Assembly: GCA_003194525.1 (NCBI GenBank)
Contig: NBIV01000018.1
Location: forward strand, 434,001 to 498,000
Source of the DNA: Gracilariopsis chorda
Taxonomy: Eukaryota > Rhodophyta > Florideophyceae > Gracilariales > Gracilariaceae
DNA length: 64,000 nucleotides
Direction: 5' to 3'
The translations under genes were made by a program, and so were the position numbers. Below the pieces are notes generated by a model. It had not been told where the DNA came from and ran no database searches. It saw only the letters and a list, made by a program, of their open reading frames with translations. Of the stretch, positions 8,572-18,784 are shown piece after piece (position 1 is the first letter of the stretch; each line of letters opens with the position of its first letter).

Positions 8572-11500
8572 TTATGCGGTTTCAAGGAGTAACTTTGGGA
8601 CTACATTCATAGCTTGCAATTCTTGCATCAGAAGCTTACAAGCATATGGAATCTTAAGCTGTGACACATTTTCACCAGATTCACAAGTCTGACACCATTC
8701 TTTGTATCCGATTAATCCACACTTCTTGCAAGCATGCACCGTAAATTCGTCCGAAGAAACCATAAGCCGTTCCATTAGTAGCATGGAAGCGCCGTAACCG
8801 ATTAGACAATCTCGTTCCATTTCTCCTAGACGTAGCCCTCCATCCCTACTTCGCCCCTCAGTAGGCTGCCGAGTCAACATCGCACGCGGCCCTCTTGCCC
8901 GAGCATGCATTTTGTCTTTCACCATGTGCTTCAGCTTTTGATAGAAAATCGGACCGGAAAACACAAACGCCCGAAGTGGTTCTCCAGACATGCCGCTATA
9001 TACAAAGTCTTTCCCGTTGTAGTTGTATCCGGCGCGTACCAGGCTGGCAGCACATACTTCAATCTTGTCACCGTGGAATGCCGTGCCGTCTCCGCAATGT
9101 CCCTCGAATACACCAGCCTTCCCCGCAATAAACTCTATCATCTTCCCTACAGTCATGCGACTTGGAAACCCGTGAGGGTTCATGATCAGGTCTGGAACAA
9201 TTCCTTTGTCTGAAAATGGCATATCTTCCTGGGAAACTATCAATCCACACACACCTTTCTGTCCATGCCGAGATGAAAACTTGTCTCCAATTTCAGGCCG
9301 TCGCGTTTCCCTCAACATTACTTTCACCAGCACATGATCGTGATCATTGCTTGTTAGGAGAACCTTGTCACAAACAACTGGTGACGGACCCTTGAATTTC
9401 AAGCCCTGCGGCCGGTAGGACACGGCGCTTGTCTCCCCTGGTACATCTGTTAATCCCACACGCGGCACTTCCTTGTTTACAAACACCATTCCTTTCGAAA
9501 GCTGCTCACCTGGAGCAACAATACCGTCCAAATCCAGAGAAGAGTAAACTGGATGAATCTTTGGGCGGCCGCTATTGGAGTTTTCCTCTTTTCGAAAGGG
9601 GTCCTCTGGGGCAGGCATGATTCTGTCACATTGTCCATTGGGATATCGGCGACAACCAGTGGCATGCTTTCTAGTTACTATGCAACGTCCATATCCCCGA
9701 TCAATAGATGCCCTATTCAATACAACTGCATCTTCAATGTCATAGCCACTGTATGACATTACCATTAAGGAAGCGTTTTGCCCTCCCGGCAGTCGTTCAA
9801 ATCCGACAATAGGGATTTGTTTTGTTTGCACCAAAGGCCGTTGCGGATAGCTGAGTAGGTAGAGCAGGGTATCAGTTCGCATATGTTGGTTGTATGCTAT
9901 CGCACCAATTGCTTGCTTTCCCATAGCGCATTGATACGTATTACGCGGTGATTGATTATGATGTGGATAGGGAATCAAGCCTGCACAGATGCCGAGAATC
10001 GTCCATGGAGCTATTTCAAGATGCGTGGTTTTCCCATGCTCAATGTCTGTTTCGTAAGTTGCGATAAAAGTGTTGTTCTCTTCGTTCACATCCAAGTATT
10101 CTATCAATCCTTCTTGCAACAGATCCTTCCAACCCATGAGACCCTTCAGAACCTTTTCCACATGCTCATCCTGAACCCGAGGCATGCCTGTCTCGGTATC
10201 AACGATGATAAGCGGTCTTGTAACTCTACCTCCATCACAAGCCACGTGAACGACTTTGTGCTCAGGTTGTTCAAAGACACTCACATATTCGCCAATAGCA
10301 CCGGTTCTTCTCAGATGTCGAAGGTAGACCGTCAGCTTATGTGGTTGTGAATGAACTCCCAAGAATAACCCGTTTAGAACTACAACATGATTCTCGTTCA
10401 GTTGCTCCGCACTCAACGCGTAGGTCGGTTGAACACCTAAATCATATAATAAACGCTCCAGGGATGCCGGATTATCATCAGTGGTCACATGAGTCATGAG
10501 TGCAAGATTCTTCACCAGACCACACGCTTCTCCTTCGGGTGTGTCGCTAGGACATAACATGCCCCATTGAGACGGTTGTAAGGCACGAGGCCCAGACACT
10601 TTTCGCGTTTTCTCGAACTGAGAAGTGATTCTTGTCATCATTCCCACAGCTGAAATAAAACTCAGCCGAGATAAAACCTCCGTCACCCCCGCTCGTTCCA
10701 TTTTAAATCGCTTGACATTCCAGTTCCCCGTTGAAATCGCGAACTCCAAACCCTGGGTGATGGTATCAGTTCGAAAATACTTTGAAACATCAACATTTGG
10801 CCTCGGAATCGCACGACCCAAGTCAGTACCGTCACTGATACGTCTACGGGTTCTATCCTTCGCTACCTTCGAAGCAATTCTTTGAATCTGAGTGTCGACA
10901 GACTTCTTGAGGTCAGAGTTGAATTTCTTGAAGAGATCTTCAAATAGAAGAGAGAGTAGTTGCCCCGCAAGTTCCAAACGTTTATTGCCATAGTAATCCT
11001 TGTCGTCTACCGCTGAAGGATCATCCATCGCTAGCAAAACACGACGGCACATGCGCGCCATGTAAATCGCCTTATCCCAAAAATTGAACTGCTTAACGGG
11101 AACATGTGCCAGAATGACACCGGCTAACAACTCGCGGGCATGGTCGATCGTCTTTTGTTTTGGGTGAGGAACTGGTTCGTTGGGATCGGTCTTCGCTGGC
11201 ATCTTGAAAGAGAACGAGGCATTTCGTGAAGAGCTATATCCAGTTCTCGATCCGAAACCAGAGGACGAGCTTTTGAAAGTTTTTGCTTTCTTTCCAATGA
11301 ACAAAAGCGCTTGAGTTTCAGTATGCACTCCCTCTTGTGCGCATTCGTGCAGGGTAGGAGTCATGCCGTCTACAAACTTGGGGTCCTTTCCGATTAGTTG
11401 AATGATCTCTTGATCCGTTTCAATACCCATAGCACGCAGCACGATTGCGATATTTATATCGACTTCCAAAATGTTGTGATTAAGGTAGAGTCTGTTCCCT

Positions 11501-12243
11501 TTAAGCAATAATGTTGTTCTTGACTTGCGTTCGTGCGTAGAAGATTGAACGTTTGCCATGAGCCCTCTGTTATCTTTTTCGATAATGATACGATTCTTCG
11601 AAAGCTGTTCTTGCATGAGGATAACCTTTTCGGCGCCTTTCACAACGAAATACCCGCCTGGGTCAAGTGGGCACTCACCCAGCTTCGCCAATTCTCTGTC
11701 AGACTTGTTCTTTAAAACGCAGTTGTTAGAGCGAAGCATGATAGGGATTTTGCCGATCATTAGCTTTTGTGATAGCACGAGGTCGGAACCTCTGGTGTAC
11801 TTGACATCAACATAGATAGGTGCAGAGTATGTGATATCTCTCAAGCGACATTCCTGCGGAGTGATGGGTTTCTTTATCATATCATCAGTTTGAGATGGCA
11901 TTCCGACATGTACGGATTCATACTTGAGATACCAACGAGGGTCAATATCTGATATGATTTTCTCGTTCGCCCGTACAATGTTACAGATCTCAGTCTCTAG
12001 AAGATAGTTAAAAGAGTCAATGTGCTGACGCGCAATGCCTTTCATTTGCAGAAACACCGGGAGTAAGCGCCATTTGTCCTCCACTGCCGTTATCGGACGA
12101 AGCAAATCATGTACTTGTTCAGTGTATTTATCAAAGCTCACCGGATGATGGTGTTGATAAATGGGAACACGAATGTCTGGTTTGACATCTTGTGGGTAGA
12201 AATGCTGCGGTTCAGTCTTTTGTAGCTCCGCTTTGACATTCAT
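8572..12243 (-). CDS. RPC2: DNA-directed RNA polymerase III second-largest subunit (RPC2)
   Basis: Intronless, 1,223 residues from the ATG at 12243; the frame extends upstream only through a non-ATG codon. The N-terminal region contains [28 protein letters not shown] and [22 protein letters not shown]. The middle carries [20 protein letters not shown] and [20 protein letters not shown]. The catalytic region has [15 protein letters not shown] near residue 985. The C-terminus has the zinc finger [16 protein letters not shown] near residue 1170. The wording of these blocks matches the Pol III subunit rather than RPB2 or RPA2. It forms half of the Pol III active site and transcribes tRNA and 5S genes in the nucleus. 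It is somewhat longer than the roughly 1,130-residue animal form, partly because of a Ser-rich insert near residues 325-370. It is divergent from CTU2. Confidence 0.96.
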   Translation of the reverse strand: MNVKAELQKTEPQHFYPQDVKPDIRVPIYQHHHPVSFDKYTEQVHDLLRPITAVEDKWRLLPVFLQMKGIARQHIDSFNYLLETEICNIVRANEKIISDIDPRWYLKYESVHVGMPSQTDDMIKKPITPQECRLRDITYSAPIYVDVKYTRGSDLVLSQKLMIGKIPIMLRSNNCVLKNKSDRELAKLGECPLDPGGYFVVKGAEKVILMQEQLSKNRIIIEKDNRGLMANVQSSTHERKSRTTLLLKGNRLYLNHNILEVDINIAIVLRAMGIETDQEIIQLIGKDPKFVDGMTPTLHECAQEGVHTETQALLFIGKKAKTFKSSSSGFGSRTGYSSSRNASFSFKMPAKTDPNEPVPHPKQKTIDHARELLAGVILAHVPVKQFNFWDKAIYMARMCRRVLLAMDDPSAVDDKDYYGNKRLELAGQLLSLLFEDLFKKFNSDLKKSVDTQIQRIASKVAKDRTRRRISDGTDLGRAIPRPNVDVSKYFRTDTITQGLEFAISTGNWNVKRFKMERAGVTEVLSRLSFISAVGMMTRITSQFEKTRKVSGPRALQPSQWGMLCPSDTPEGEACGLVKNLALMTHVTTDDNPASLERLLYDLGVQPTYALSAEQLNENHVVVLNGLFLGVHSQPHKLTVYLRHLRRTGAIGEYVSVFEQPEHKVVHVACDGGRVTRPLIIVDTETGMPRVQDEHVEKVLKGLMGWKDLLQEGLIEYLDVNEENNTFIATYETDIEHGKTTHLEIAPWTILGICAGLIPYPHHNQSPRNTYQCAMGKQAIGAIAYNQHMRTDTLLYLLSYPQRPLVQTKQIPIVGFERLPGGQNASLMVMSYSGYDIEDAVVLNRASIDRGYGRCIVTRKHATGCRRYPNGQCDRIMPAPEDPFRKEENSNSGRPKIHPVYSSLDLDGIVAPGEQLSKGMVFVNKEVPRVGLTDVPGETSAVSYRPQGLKFKGPSPVVCDKVLLTSNDHDHVLVKVMLRETRRPEIGDKFSSRHGQKGVCGLIVSQEDMPFSDKGIVPDLIMNPHGFPSRMTVGKMIEFIAGKAGVFEGHCGDGTAFHGDKIEVCAASLVRAGYNYNGKDFVYSGMSGEPLRAFVFSGPIFYQKLKHMVKDKMHARARGPRAMLTRQPTEGRSRDGGLRLGEMERDCLIGYGASMLLMERLMVSSDEFTVHACKKCGLIGYKEWCQTCESGENVSQLKIPYACKLLMQELQAMNVVPKLLLETA

Positions 12244-12848
12244 GGAACCGTTGTGCTGTATAGTTTTGGCCAAAAGAAAGGCGCAATGACACAGTTTCCT
12301 TCGTATGGCCCAATCTACGGTAACTCGAAAGAGAGCGGGGAAGCGAACCTACGCATGTGAAAGCTCACACTCGAAACCTTGCTTGCGGGCAAAGTTTGAC
12401 GCCGGCCGGATCACAGGTCCGCGCGACACCGAACACAACCATAATACCTTAATACCGTGCAAATCGGTCAGTCGTTTTTTTTGCATATTTTTGACCCTCG
12501 TTGCAGCAATGCGTAGTAGAAGCCATCCGTCGCAGAGCAATCCATGATAAAGATCATCTTTCTTCCAAGAGGTTTATGCTCGGAGTTAAGAGGGTTAGCC
12601 TTGGTACTCCCCTTGTTAGTGGAGGTTTGATCCCAGAAGCTCTGAATATTGCACCTCTATCGAATTCAGGACCCGAGTATCAGGCCAAGGTTTTCAGTGC
12701 CGTGCCCGTTCGAATATACTCATTGCTTGTCGTTCTGTGTTTCTTTGGCGTTTCTTCGTTCTTCATTCTGTGCAGCAAGCGTTTTTGTTCCTCCAAAAAC
12801 CTGAAGGCTTAGGAAACAGAGCGTTTGACTTTTCTTGTTCTTTCTGCC
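12244..12848. promoter_or_regulatory. Shared upstream region between RPC2 and CTU2
   Basis: About 600 bp separate the divergent start codons, so both promoters must lie here. No TATA box or clear upstream motif was recognised. Confidence 0.4.
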
Positions 12849-13877
12849 ATGCTTCCAAAATGCATTCGCTGTTCGTCAGAAGCCACTGTCTACATGCCGG
12901 ATACACCGCGCTGTGCTTCCTGTTTCAAACACTACCTCCGCAAGACTTTTAAGTCCTCCATTGGTCGTCTTGGGGGAGGAGGGCGCCGAAGACTTGCCAT
13001 TGCCGTTTCCGGAGGTCCTGTGTCCGCAGCGGTATGTCTACTATATGCGCACTACATATCTACCCTTGCGCCCAATCCAAAAGCACCCAAGATGCAAACA
13101 ATCATAGTGCATGTCAACGACCACAATGCACCACCCGTGGTTCAGACGTTAGCGCATCATATTCCGAACTCGACGGTTATAGTTGTGCCACCTGCTTTTG
13201 ACGCTAGTGGAATCCGGGACAACAGCGACCGTTTTGTTATTCATCAAGCATCTGTTATGAAAGCATTGCTGGATTGTGCTTCCGACCAGAAATGTGATAG
13301 CCTGATGTTGGGAACTTGCGCCAATCGTGCAGCTGCTGACGTTTTACAAGCGCTAATCACAGGTAGAGGAACGGCAGTCCCAGATCAGAGTGCAAGGTTT
13401 GAAGTCGATGGAGTCAAAGTCTTGCGACCTGTCCGAGATATTGCGGTGAGATGGCTTGTTCGATATGCATATTTGCGATTACCAAAGGAACAATTTGTGT
13501 ACAACAAGTCAGATGCGGGCATTCATGACATTATTGAGCGCTTCATCGAACATGCTGGTGTAGATAATGCTGCGTCAGTCCATAACATTGTGAAGACAGC
13601 AGATAAGTTGAACAAAAACGAGGGGGAAAGATGTCTGCTTTGCAAGAGTGTTTTGAATAAGGTCACAAGCGATGAAGCTGAAGCGAACTGTGGTGACTGT
13701 CAGGATTGCGGCTGTTCACCGAAAGTGGGCTTGTGTGAAGGTTGCTGGGCTTGTGTCGAACGTGCGGACGGCGAGGGCAACCGTATTTCGGAACTCATCG
13801 AAGAAATTACTAAGAAAGAACGGAAGCGTGTTGGTATGGAGAGTATGCGAAAGCAGATTGAGGAGTTTCTTCTATGA
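12849..13877 (+). CDS. CTU2: Cytoplasmic tRNA 2-thiolation protein 2 (CTU2/NCS2)
   Basis: A 342-residue intronless protein that works with CTU1 to thiolate U34 of tRNA-Lys, -Glu and -Gln in the cytoplasm, using sulfur supplied through URM1. The N-terminus has paired cysteines (MLPKCIRCSS and RCASCFKHYL). It is followed by LAIAVSGGPVSAAV, a degenerate PP-loop of the kind found in CTU2, where CTU1 has an intact SGGKDS. Then come a Rossmann-like core with LMLGTCANRAAADVL, LRPVRDI and the YAYLRLP segment, and a C-terminal cysteine cluster (CLLC, CGDCQDCGC, CEGCW). The ATG at 12849 is used because the longer frame begins with a non-ATG codon. It is divergent from RPC2. Confidence 0.92.
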   Translation: MLPKCIRCSSEATVYMPDTPRCASCFKHYLRKTFKSSIGRLGGGGRRRLAIAVSGGPVSAAVCLLYAHYISTLAPNPKAPKMQTIIVHVNDHNAPPVVQTLAHHIPNSTVIVVPPAFDASGIRDNSDRFVIHQASVMKALLDCASDQKCDSLMLGTCANRAAADVLQALITGRGTAVPDQSARFEVDGVKVLRPVRDIAVRWLVRYAYLRLPKEQFVYNKSDAGIHDIIERFIEHAGVDNAASVHNIVKTADKLNKNEGERCLLCKSVLNKVTSDEAEANCGDCQDCGCSPKVGLCEGCWACVERADGEGNRISELIEEITKKERKRVGMESMRKQIEEFLL

Positions 13878-15836
13878 TCATCTTTAGGGTACCGTGAGCT
13901 GTGAGCTTACATTCATCACTCATTTTCATGCTCGAGTAATTTGGCTGCTGGGACGCTGGGGAGAGCAGCGCAGCGATCTCATGAATAGCTTATCTGAAGG
14001 CGGGCCTTCAATATCAGTAGGAGAAAGTCTTTGAACTGCACTGGCTGCCCGGAGAACTGGTCTACGCTGAGACGACAGGAACAGGGTCAAATCTGTCGCA
14101 GCTCATCTAGAGCTGCGCCGCTCAGTGAGTATGTAGTAGATGAGTGATGCAGTGATGAATCACACAGGGAACGACAGCAGTCCAACCCAGGACGCAAGAT
14201 GTTTCTCCGTCATGGTGCGCCAACTTTCCTGCTGAATGGCATCAGAAGAAATCGAAAAGGTTCAGCAACAGGCGAGCATTATAGCTCACGGAATTATCAG
14301 GATTGGTCTGTCTTCAACAACCCATCAACCGACTAATTATCGTACTCGGAGAAGAGACTGGTTGGAGTGAACGGAAGCAATCGTTCCGTTGCCTAACACA
14401 GTTTTGCCAGAATTGTTTAAAGCGAAGACATGGTTCTTACAAGAACAGGTTTCGGCTATCGGATAGCAGCACAGTGCAAGACAAGGCTTGTCTTACAGAG
14501 AATTATTCCCGTTATGGTGCATAAGATGGTCCAGATTACGAAATATCTACAACCGATTCCCGTTATGGCGCACAAGAAGGTCCAGATTACGAAATATCTG
14601 CAACCGAAAAAGCAGAAGCTGGTCCGTCTTCACGAAGTGTGCCCGTTTTCGATCGGGTCTAGTGGGGGAAGCAAAATGGGTTCGGGGCTGAGTCTCGATC
14701 TGCAGCAAAAATTATGTTCTTTATGCTTTGCTTTTGAAGAGCTAGAGGGATGCAAGTAACACTAAAGCAGAAGACATGTGATACCAGGTTGAGTTCCCTC
14801 ACTCAACCTTTTTCGATTGTTCAGAAGTAATACCATCTCTTATGAGAGACGGTACACAGAGTGCATATCGAAGGCTTAAAGAGAAAGACTACCGTCGTAT
14901 TTTGACTCGCTTGATTCAGTAGCGTGCGCCCATGAGCAACAATAGCAAAGCGGTATTGCTCTAAAACGCGTGCTGAGGTTGGACATACTTTCTCGATTCG
15001 ATGGTCCAGGCAATATTTGCGTGAGAAGAGGGTAGAAAGCTAGATAATTACCCTTGGCAAAACGATGCTACCAACTGTACATGGGAAGCAGAAGCAGAAG
15101 TGGCTACGCCGAATAGACAGTATAATTCTGTTTAACTGGTTTTCGCGGGTAGGGAACAGCTTCCAGGTTGTTCCCAGACCTCTATCCGACTTTTGAGGGT
15201 CAGAAGCACGCTGGCAATTCGACAACATCCTCTTAAGAATTGAACGCACCATGCAGAAACCGACGGCATCCGCTATAAATGCACGTCGGCAGCTGGTAGG
15301 GGTTAGCCGCTACGGTCCACAATTCATAGCCCTATCTCTTGACACTAGCAGACACGATGTAAACAAATGTTTTTCTCTCTTATCCAACCGTCCCCTCTTG
15401 AAATGAATGGCTTTCGCTTCCGCTCTGTCCAACCTAAAGACATGGGCCCGCATGTAATTGACGGGTGAAAGTGCCGTTGCCAATACGTTGCTGTTTAGCT
15501 TTGAGCGATTAGTGAGGAAACGGATTCTGGCTCGGCTCATATAGGGCGAGAGATCTGTGGGTGACATGCTGGTTTTCGACGCTCGGCAGCAGTTCGTTTG
15601 TCGCATGAAGGGGCTGAGATATGGCGCACTCCCATTGGACCATTTGATCTGAGCGGCGATTTCCAAACGCTGGGCGCGGCAATCCCGCTAAACACAGTCC
15701 CCGTCGCGGTTGCCCGACGGAACTGCTGCAACACATCCGAGAGCAATATAAGAACATGTCCGGCGCGAGCTCGTGCGTCGAGCAGCAGTGTGCATCAGTC
15801 TCTGTTCTCAACATCACATCCCGTTTCACATCAACA
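13878..15836. other. Intergenic region between CTU2 and the MAPEG gene
   Basis: About 2 kb without a convincing gene. It contains one 51-bp tandem duplication (listed separately) and, near 14900-14930, a short stretch resembling the 3' end of the LINE at 31.9 kb (GTAGCGTGCGCCCAT). ORFs opposite the MAPEG promoter look like shadows. Confidence 0.45.
14506..14607 (+). repeat. 51-bp direct tandem duplication
   Basis: Two adjacent copies of a unit beginning ATTCCCGTTATGG and ending TCTRCAACCG, differing at a few positions. Both copies stay in frame in a short ORF (IPVMxHKxVQITKYLQP twice), but no start or homology supports a protein. Confidence 0.7.
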
Positions 15837-16262
15837 ATGGTTAACTTCTCCTGGCCAGCTTTCTCGGTCATTCTGGCCATCATTTTGGCCTACCTTCCCC
15901 ATTTCATGAAGGTGGCCTTGCTGACCAAATTCGGCAAGTTTGATAACAAGGATCCGCGCGCACATACATCGCAACAGTCTTCTGTTCCGGAGGAAAAACG
16001 TGCATTGGTGACTCGGTTGGCTGGATGTCACAGTAATCAAATCGAGATGCTTGGGGTATACGCGGCAGGCGTTGCGGCAAACCTGTCTTTGAAAAAGAGT
16101 GACACCGCGCTTATCGTGTTTACTGCCTTGTACGTTGGTTTCCGGGCGTTGTATATCATCTTTTATGCGGCGCCACAGGTGTTGCGTGGTAATCTTAGAT
16201 CGATTACCTTTGTTGCGTGTATGGCTACCGTCATATCTATATGGAGTAAGGCTGCATTCTGA
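15837..16262 (+). CDS. MAPEG family membrane protein
   Basis: A 141-residue membrane protein with four predicted hydrophobic helices, the size and layout of MAPEG proteins (membrane-associated eicosanoid and glutathione metabolism, PF01124). The family signature around the second helix is visible: RLAGCHSNQIEMLGVYAAGV, with the conserved Asn and Glu. Then come ALYVGFRALYIIFY and a last helix. The family members are glutathione transferases or peroxidases in the ER or chloroplast envelope; the substrate of this one cannot be told. The ATG at 15837 begins directly before the first helix. An in-frame ATG upstream (15756) would add 27 residues with no clear signal. Confidence 0.82.
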   Translation: MVNFSWPAFSVILAIILAYLPHFMKVALLTKFGKFDNKDPRAHTSQQSSVPEEKRALVTRLAGCHSNQIEMLGVYAAGVAANLSLKKSDTALIVFTALYVGFRALYIIFYAAPQVLRGNLRSITFVACMATVISIWSKAAF

Positions 16263-16738
16263 GCAATCATTCATCACATTTACTTCGTGCTCGTACGAGA
16301 AGGGTACCAGGGGCATCCCTCTGAAGCCAACCCTTGCCCAATCTACACAGAATGGATGAACGTTGGTGTTGAATAACTGCAACGTCCTTTGTCGCCAGAA
16401 ATCAGCAGAGCAACGACTTCGGGAGCGAGTTAGCCTCTCGTCTCCATCTGTCTGTGCGTGCCCATGGGTTATGTACGCTGCAACCCATTCAACCCATTCA
16501 TATTATCACTCAAAGTCTTTCCATACCTGTAAATAAAAAGTCTTTGCCGGATCATTCCAGTCACTTCTCCATCCTACGTACCAGAAACCTTGAAGGGTGC
16601 TCATTTCCGCAAGGACTTGTTCCTGGCCGTGATCCCCGCGCTACATAGCTTCCAGACTACGTTGTGATTTATGAGTAGGTTCTAATATCGGACATGCATG
16701 TTGTCTTCAGGTTGAAATTTGCCCATCTCGTGTACAAG
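16263..16738. other. Intergenic, between convergent MAPEG and unknown gene
   Basis: 3' flanks of two convergent genes. Nothing else seen. Confidence 0.4.
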
Positions 16739-17767
16739 TCATATGTTAATCAACGTTGCAGGGTGGTTAGACTCGTCTGAAGTCGAAGTGAGAGGAGAAA
16801 CCTCACTGTCGGAAATTGTATGCTTCGGCTGGCCATCCGTTACTTCTTTTGACCCAACCACCTCGTCAGTGGCAGCCGCACATCGGAAATAGTTGCACTT
16901 GTCGCAACATGATTCCTTTTGCACCATGAAAACCATTACCGTATGATCCAAGCTGAAACACTGCAGTGAATAACAGTACTCATAGACATCGTCGACCGGA
17001 GTTATGCGTTGCACGTATTTCCAACCATCTGGACAGCGTATCGGAACATCACTATGCGCGTCTGAAACACCGCCGCTAGAGACTTTCGAACCTCCAAAAA
17101 AACTGTACAAGACGTACAAAGAGCTCCTAGATACATCTTCCAACAATACTGCCCTCATATCTCTCATGTATATGGAATGTCCAACGGTGTCAAGAATAAT
17201 GGGTCTTTCATGAGCGTTCATAGACGACAAGTAGTCTATTTCTCTCTGGAAGAAGTGAAACCCAACACGAATGATTTGGGAGATGTTTGAAGAACTTGGG
17301 AATATAGAACTACTTTTCACGAAAGGAGCATCAGGATCATCACGATATCCGTGCTTATCCAAAAGGGTTCCTATACGTTTTGCCTGGGTTTCAAGTACAA
17401 TAGAACGACACTCGGTTTTTCCATTTTGCTTTCGACATTTAGCTATGCGGTATGCCCGGAAACACGAATCGTCAATCAGCTCGCTTGCTTTTTCATTCTC
17501 CGCAAAACTGAAATGAACCTGAAGTCCAAGCCCAAGAGCATAGGCCATGTACAACCTTGCCGGCAGTCCAGTGTTATCGTTTTGATAGAAACTGCATCGA
17601 GTGTCCAACTCTTCACCAACATAAAACCGTTCAGCACTCTCAGGAAAGACGGCACGAGGCACGAAACTATCCGTAATTTGACCCCAATCGCTTTTAGCAG
17701 CGTTCCTCAGCGGTTCTTGCTTTGCGGGATCAATGATGCTTCTCTGTAGGATTGATAGCTTCGGCAA
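16739..17767 (-). CDS. Unknown cysteine-containing protein, 5' end unresolved
   Basis: I do not recognise this protein. The frame is open for 343 codons, has mixed composition and shows coding character. Visible features are SFVPRAVFPESAERFYVGEE, CRSIVLETQAKRIGTLLDKH, a stretch PIILDTVGHSIYMRDMRAVLLED, and a cysteine-rich block ESCCDKCNYFRC. The C-terminal 45 residues are Ser/Thr-rich and look disordered. The frame opens at a non-ATG codon (TTG), so the true start lies further upstream. Nearby in the same frame a hydrophobic signal-peptide-like segment occurs (GALLLLVLGIILAHA, about 17850-17895), separated by stops. A short 5' intron is therefore likely but I could not fix its ends. Confidence 0.55.
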   Translation of the reverse strand: MPKLSILQRSIIDPAKQEPLRNAAKSDWGQITDSFVPRAVFPESAERFYVGEELDTRCSFYQNDNTGLPARLYMAYALGLGLQVHFSFAENEKASELIDDSCFRAYRIAKCRKQNGKTECRSIVLETQAKRIGTLLDKHGYRDDPDAPFVKSSSIFPSSSNISQIIRVGFHFFQREIDYLSSMNAHERPIILDTVGHSIYMRDMRAVLLEDVSRSSLYVLYSFFGGSKVSSGGVSDAHSDVPIRCPDGWKYVQRITPVDDVYEYCYSLQCFSLDHTVMVFMVQKESCCDKCNYFRCAAATDEVVGSKEVTDGQPKHTISDSEVSPLTSTSDESNHPATLINI

Positions 17768-18076
17768 AGGGGTTGCAGCAAGTCGGTGATATTTTCTTTG
17801 GTGAGAGAAACTTGGAAAGATGATTCATTAGAAGAGATGTATCGACTCTGCATGTGCCAGAATGATGCCGAGTACCAGCAGAAGCAATGCACCATGACCT
17901 GTTTGTTTGGAGGGAGAGGTAAATGCGATGACCAGGTGCCGGCTGAGAGGCGGGACCCTTTTCATATCCACTAAAATACAGAGCTGTATATCTGTTTTGA
18001 AGCGTTTCGTGAGCTGTTGAGTTGCCTCACTCTACGGTGAACAATTATAACCCAAACTGCTAAACAGATATTTCCG
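17768..18076. other. Probable 5' exon or leader region of the unknown gene
   Basis: On the minus strand it holds the signal-peptide-like reading frame just mentioned and a CTAAT branch-like motif at about 17830. Exon limits are not determined. Confidence 0.35.
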
Positions 18077-18784
18077 TTAAGAAGCAGGAAGTCCTAGAAA
18101 GATGTCGCCAATATCCATTTCTTTCTTTGGAAAGGCAGCTAATGTGATGCGGCCTTTAAAGAAAACCTCGTCGTACATGAAACGGTTTCCTTGCGGATTG
18201 CGAAGCATGCGCACAGTGCGCTTATTGACGTCTATTATCCAGTACTCTGGAATCCCGCTGGTGGCGTACTTAGTCAGCTTGGTCGTGCTGTCAAAATCTA
18301 AAGAGGAGTTCGACACCTCCATCACCACAAAGATGTCTCTTGGTCCAGGATGGTCATAAACGCCTTGTTTAGAAAGAGTTATATCTGGCTCCGGTTCCGA
18401 CTTACCGTCCGGCAGAGAAATAGGAGTAGCTGGCCCAATGTCTGCCACGTCGAGAAAGTTACTTGCCAGCAGACGGATGAGGTTCCTTACGACGTTGGAG
18501 TGACGGGGTGATTGAGGATACATCTGAATGAAAAAGCCGTCGATCAGCTCGCCACGAGCATGGTCCAAAAATCCAGTCTCAATCAACTCATGGTATTCCT
18601 CAACCGTCAAGCCCCTAGGAGTATGGCTTGCAGCAGCAGAGTGCAAACACATCACGCGGGGCATGATCATGAATCGGCGAGTTGGGTGCTTCGAAACTAA
18701 CAAGAGCGCACCGCCGCGAGATATACGAGACCGCCACAGAATTTGTTCCGAGATGAAGCATGAACTTGATGACAGCTGTTCCAT
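18077..18784 (-). CDS. Uma2-family (DUF820) restriction-endonuclease-like protein
   Basis: A 235-residue protein. After a roughly 55-residue N-terminal extension it matches the Uma2 family (PD-(D/E)XK nuclease-like fold), which is abundant in cyanobacteria and rare in eukaryotes. Visible motifs are GLTVEEYHELIETGFL, RGELIDGFFIQM, PEPDITLSKQG (catalytic Asp), VVMEVSNSSLDFD (catalytic Glu), then KLTKYATSGIPEYWIIDV. All usual active-site positions appear present. The N-terminal extension is Ser/Arg-rich and lacks the fold, so it may be an organelle-targeting peptide. Function in this family is not established. The cyanobacterial-type domain in a nuclear gene suggests plastid-derived or lateral transfer (inference). 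The ATG at 18784 is the first in frame. Confidence 0.85.
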   Translation of the reverse strand: MEQLSSSSCFISEQILWRSRISRGGALLLVSKHPTRRFMIMPRVMCLHSAAASHTPRGLTVEEYHELIETGFLDHARGELIDGFFIQMYPQSPRHSNVVRNLIRLLASNFLDVADIGPATPISLPDGKSEPEPDITLSKQGVYDHPGPRDIFVVMEVSNSSLDFDSTTKLTKYATSGIPEYWIIDVNKRTVRMLRNPQGNRFMYDEVFFKGRITLAAFPKKEMDIGDIFLGLPAS

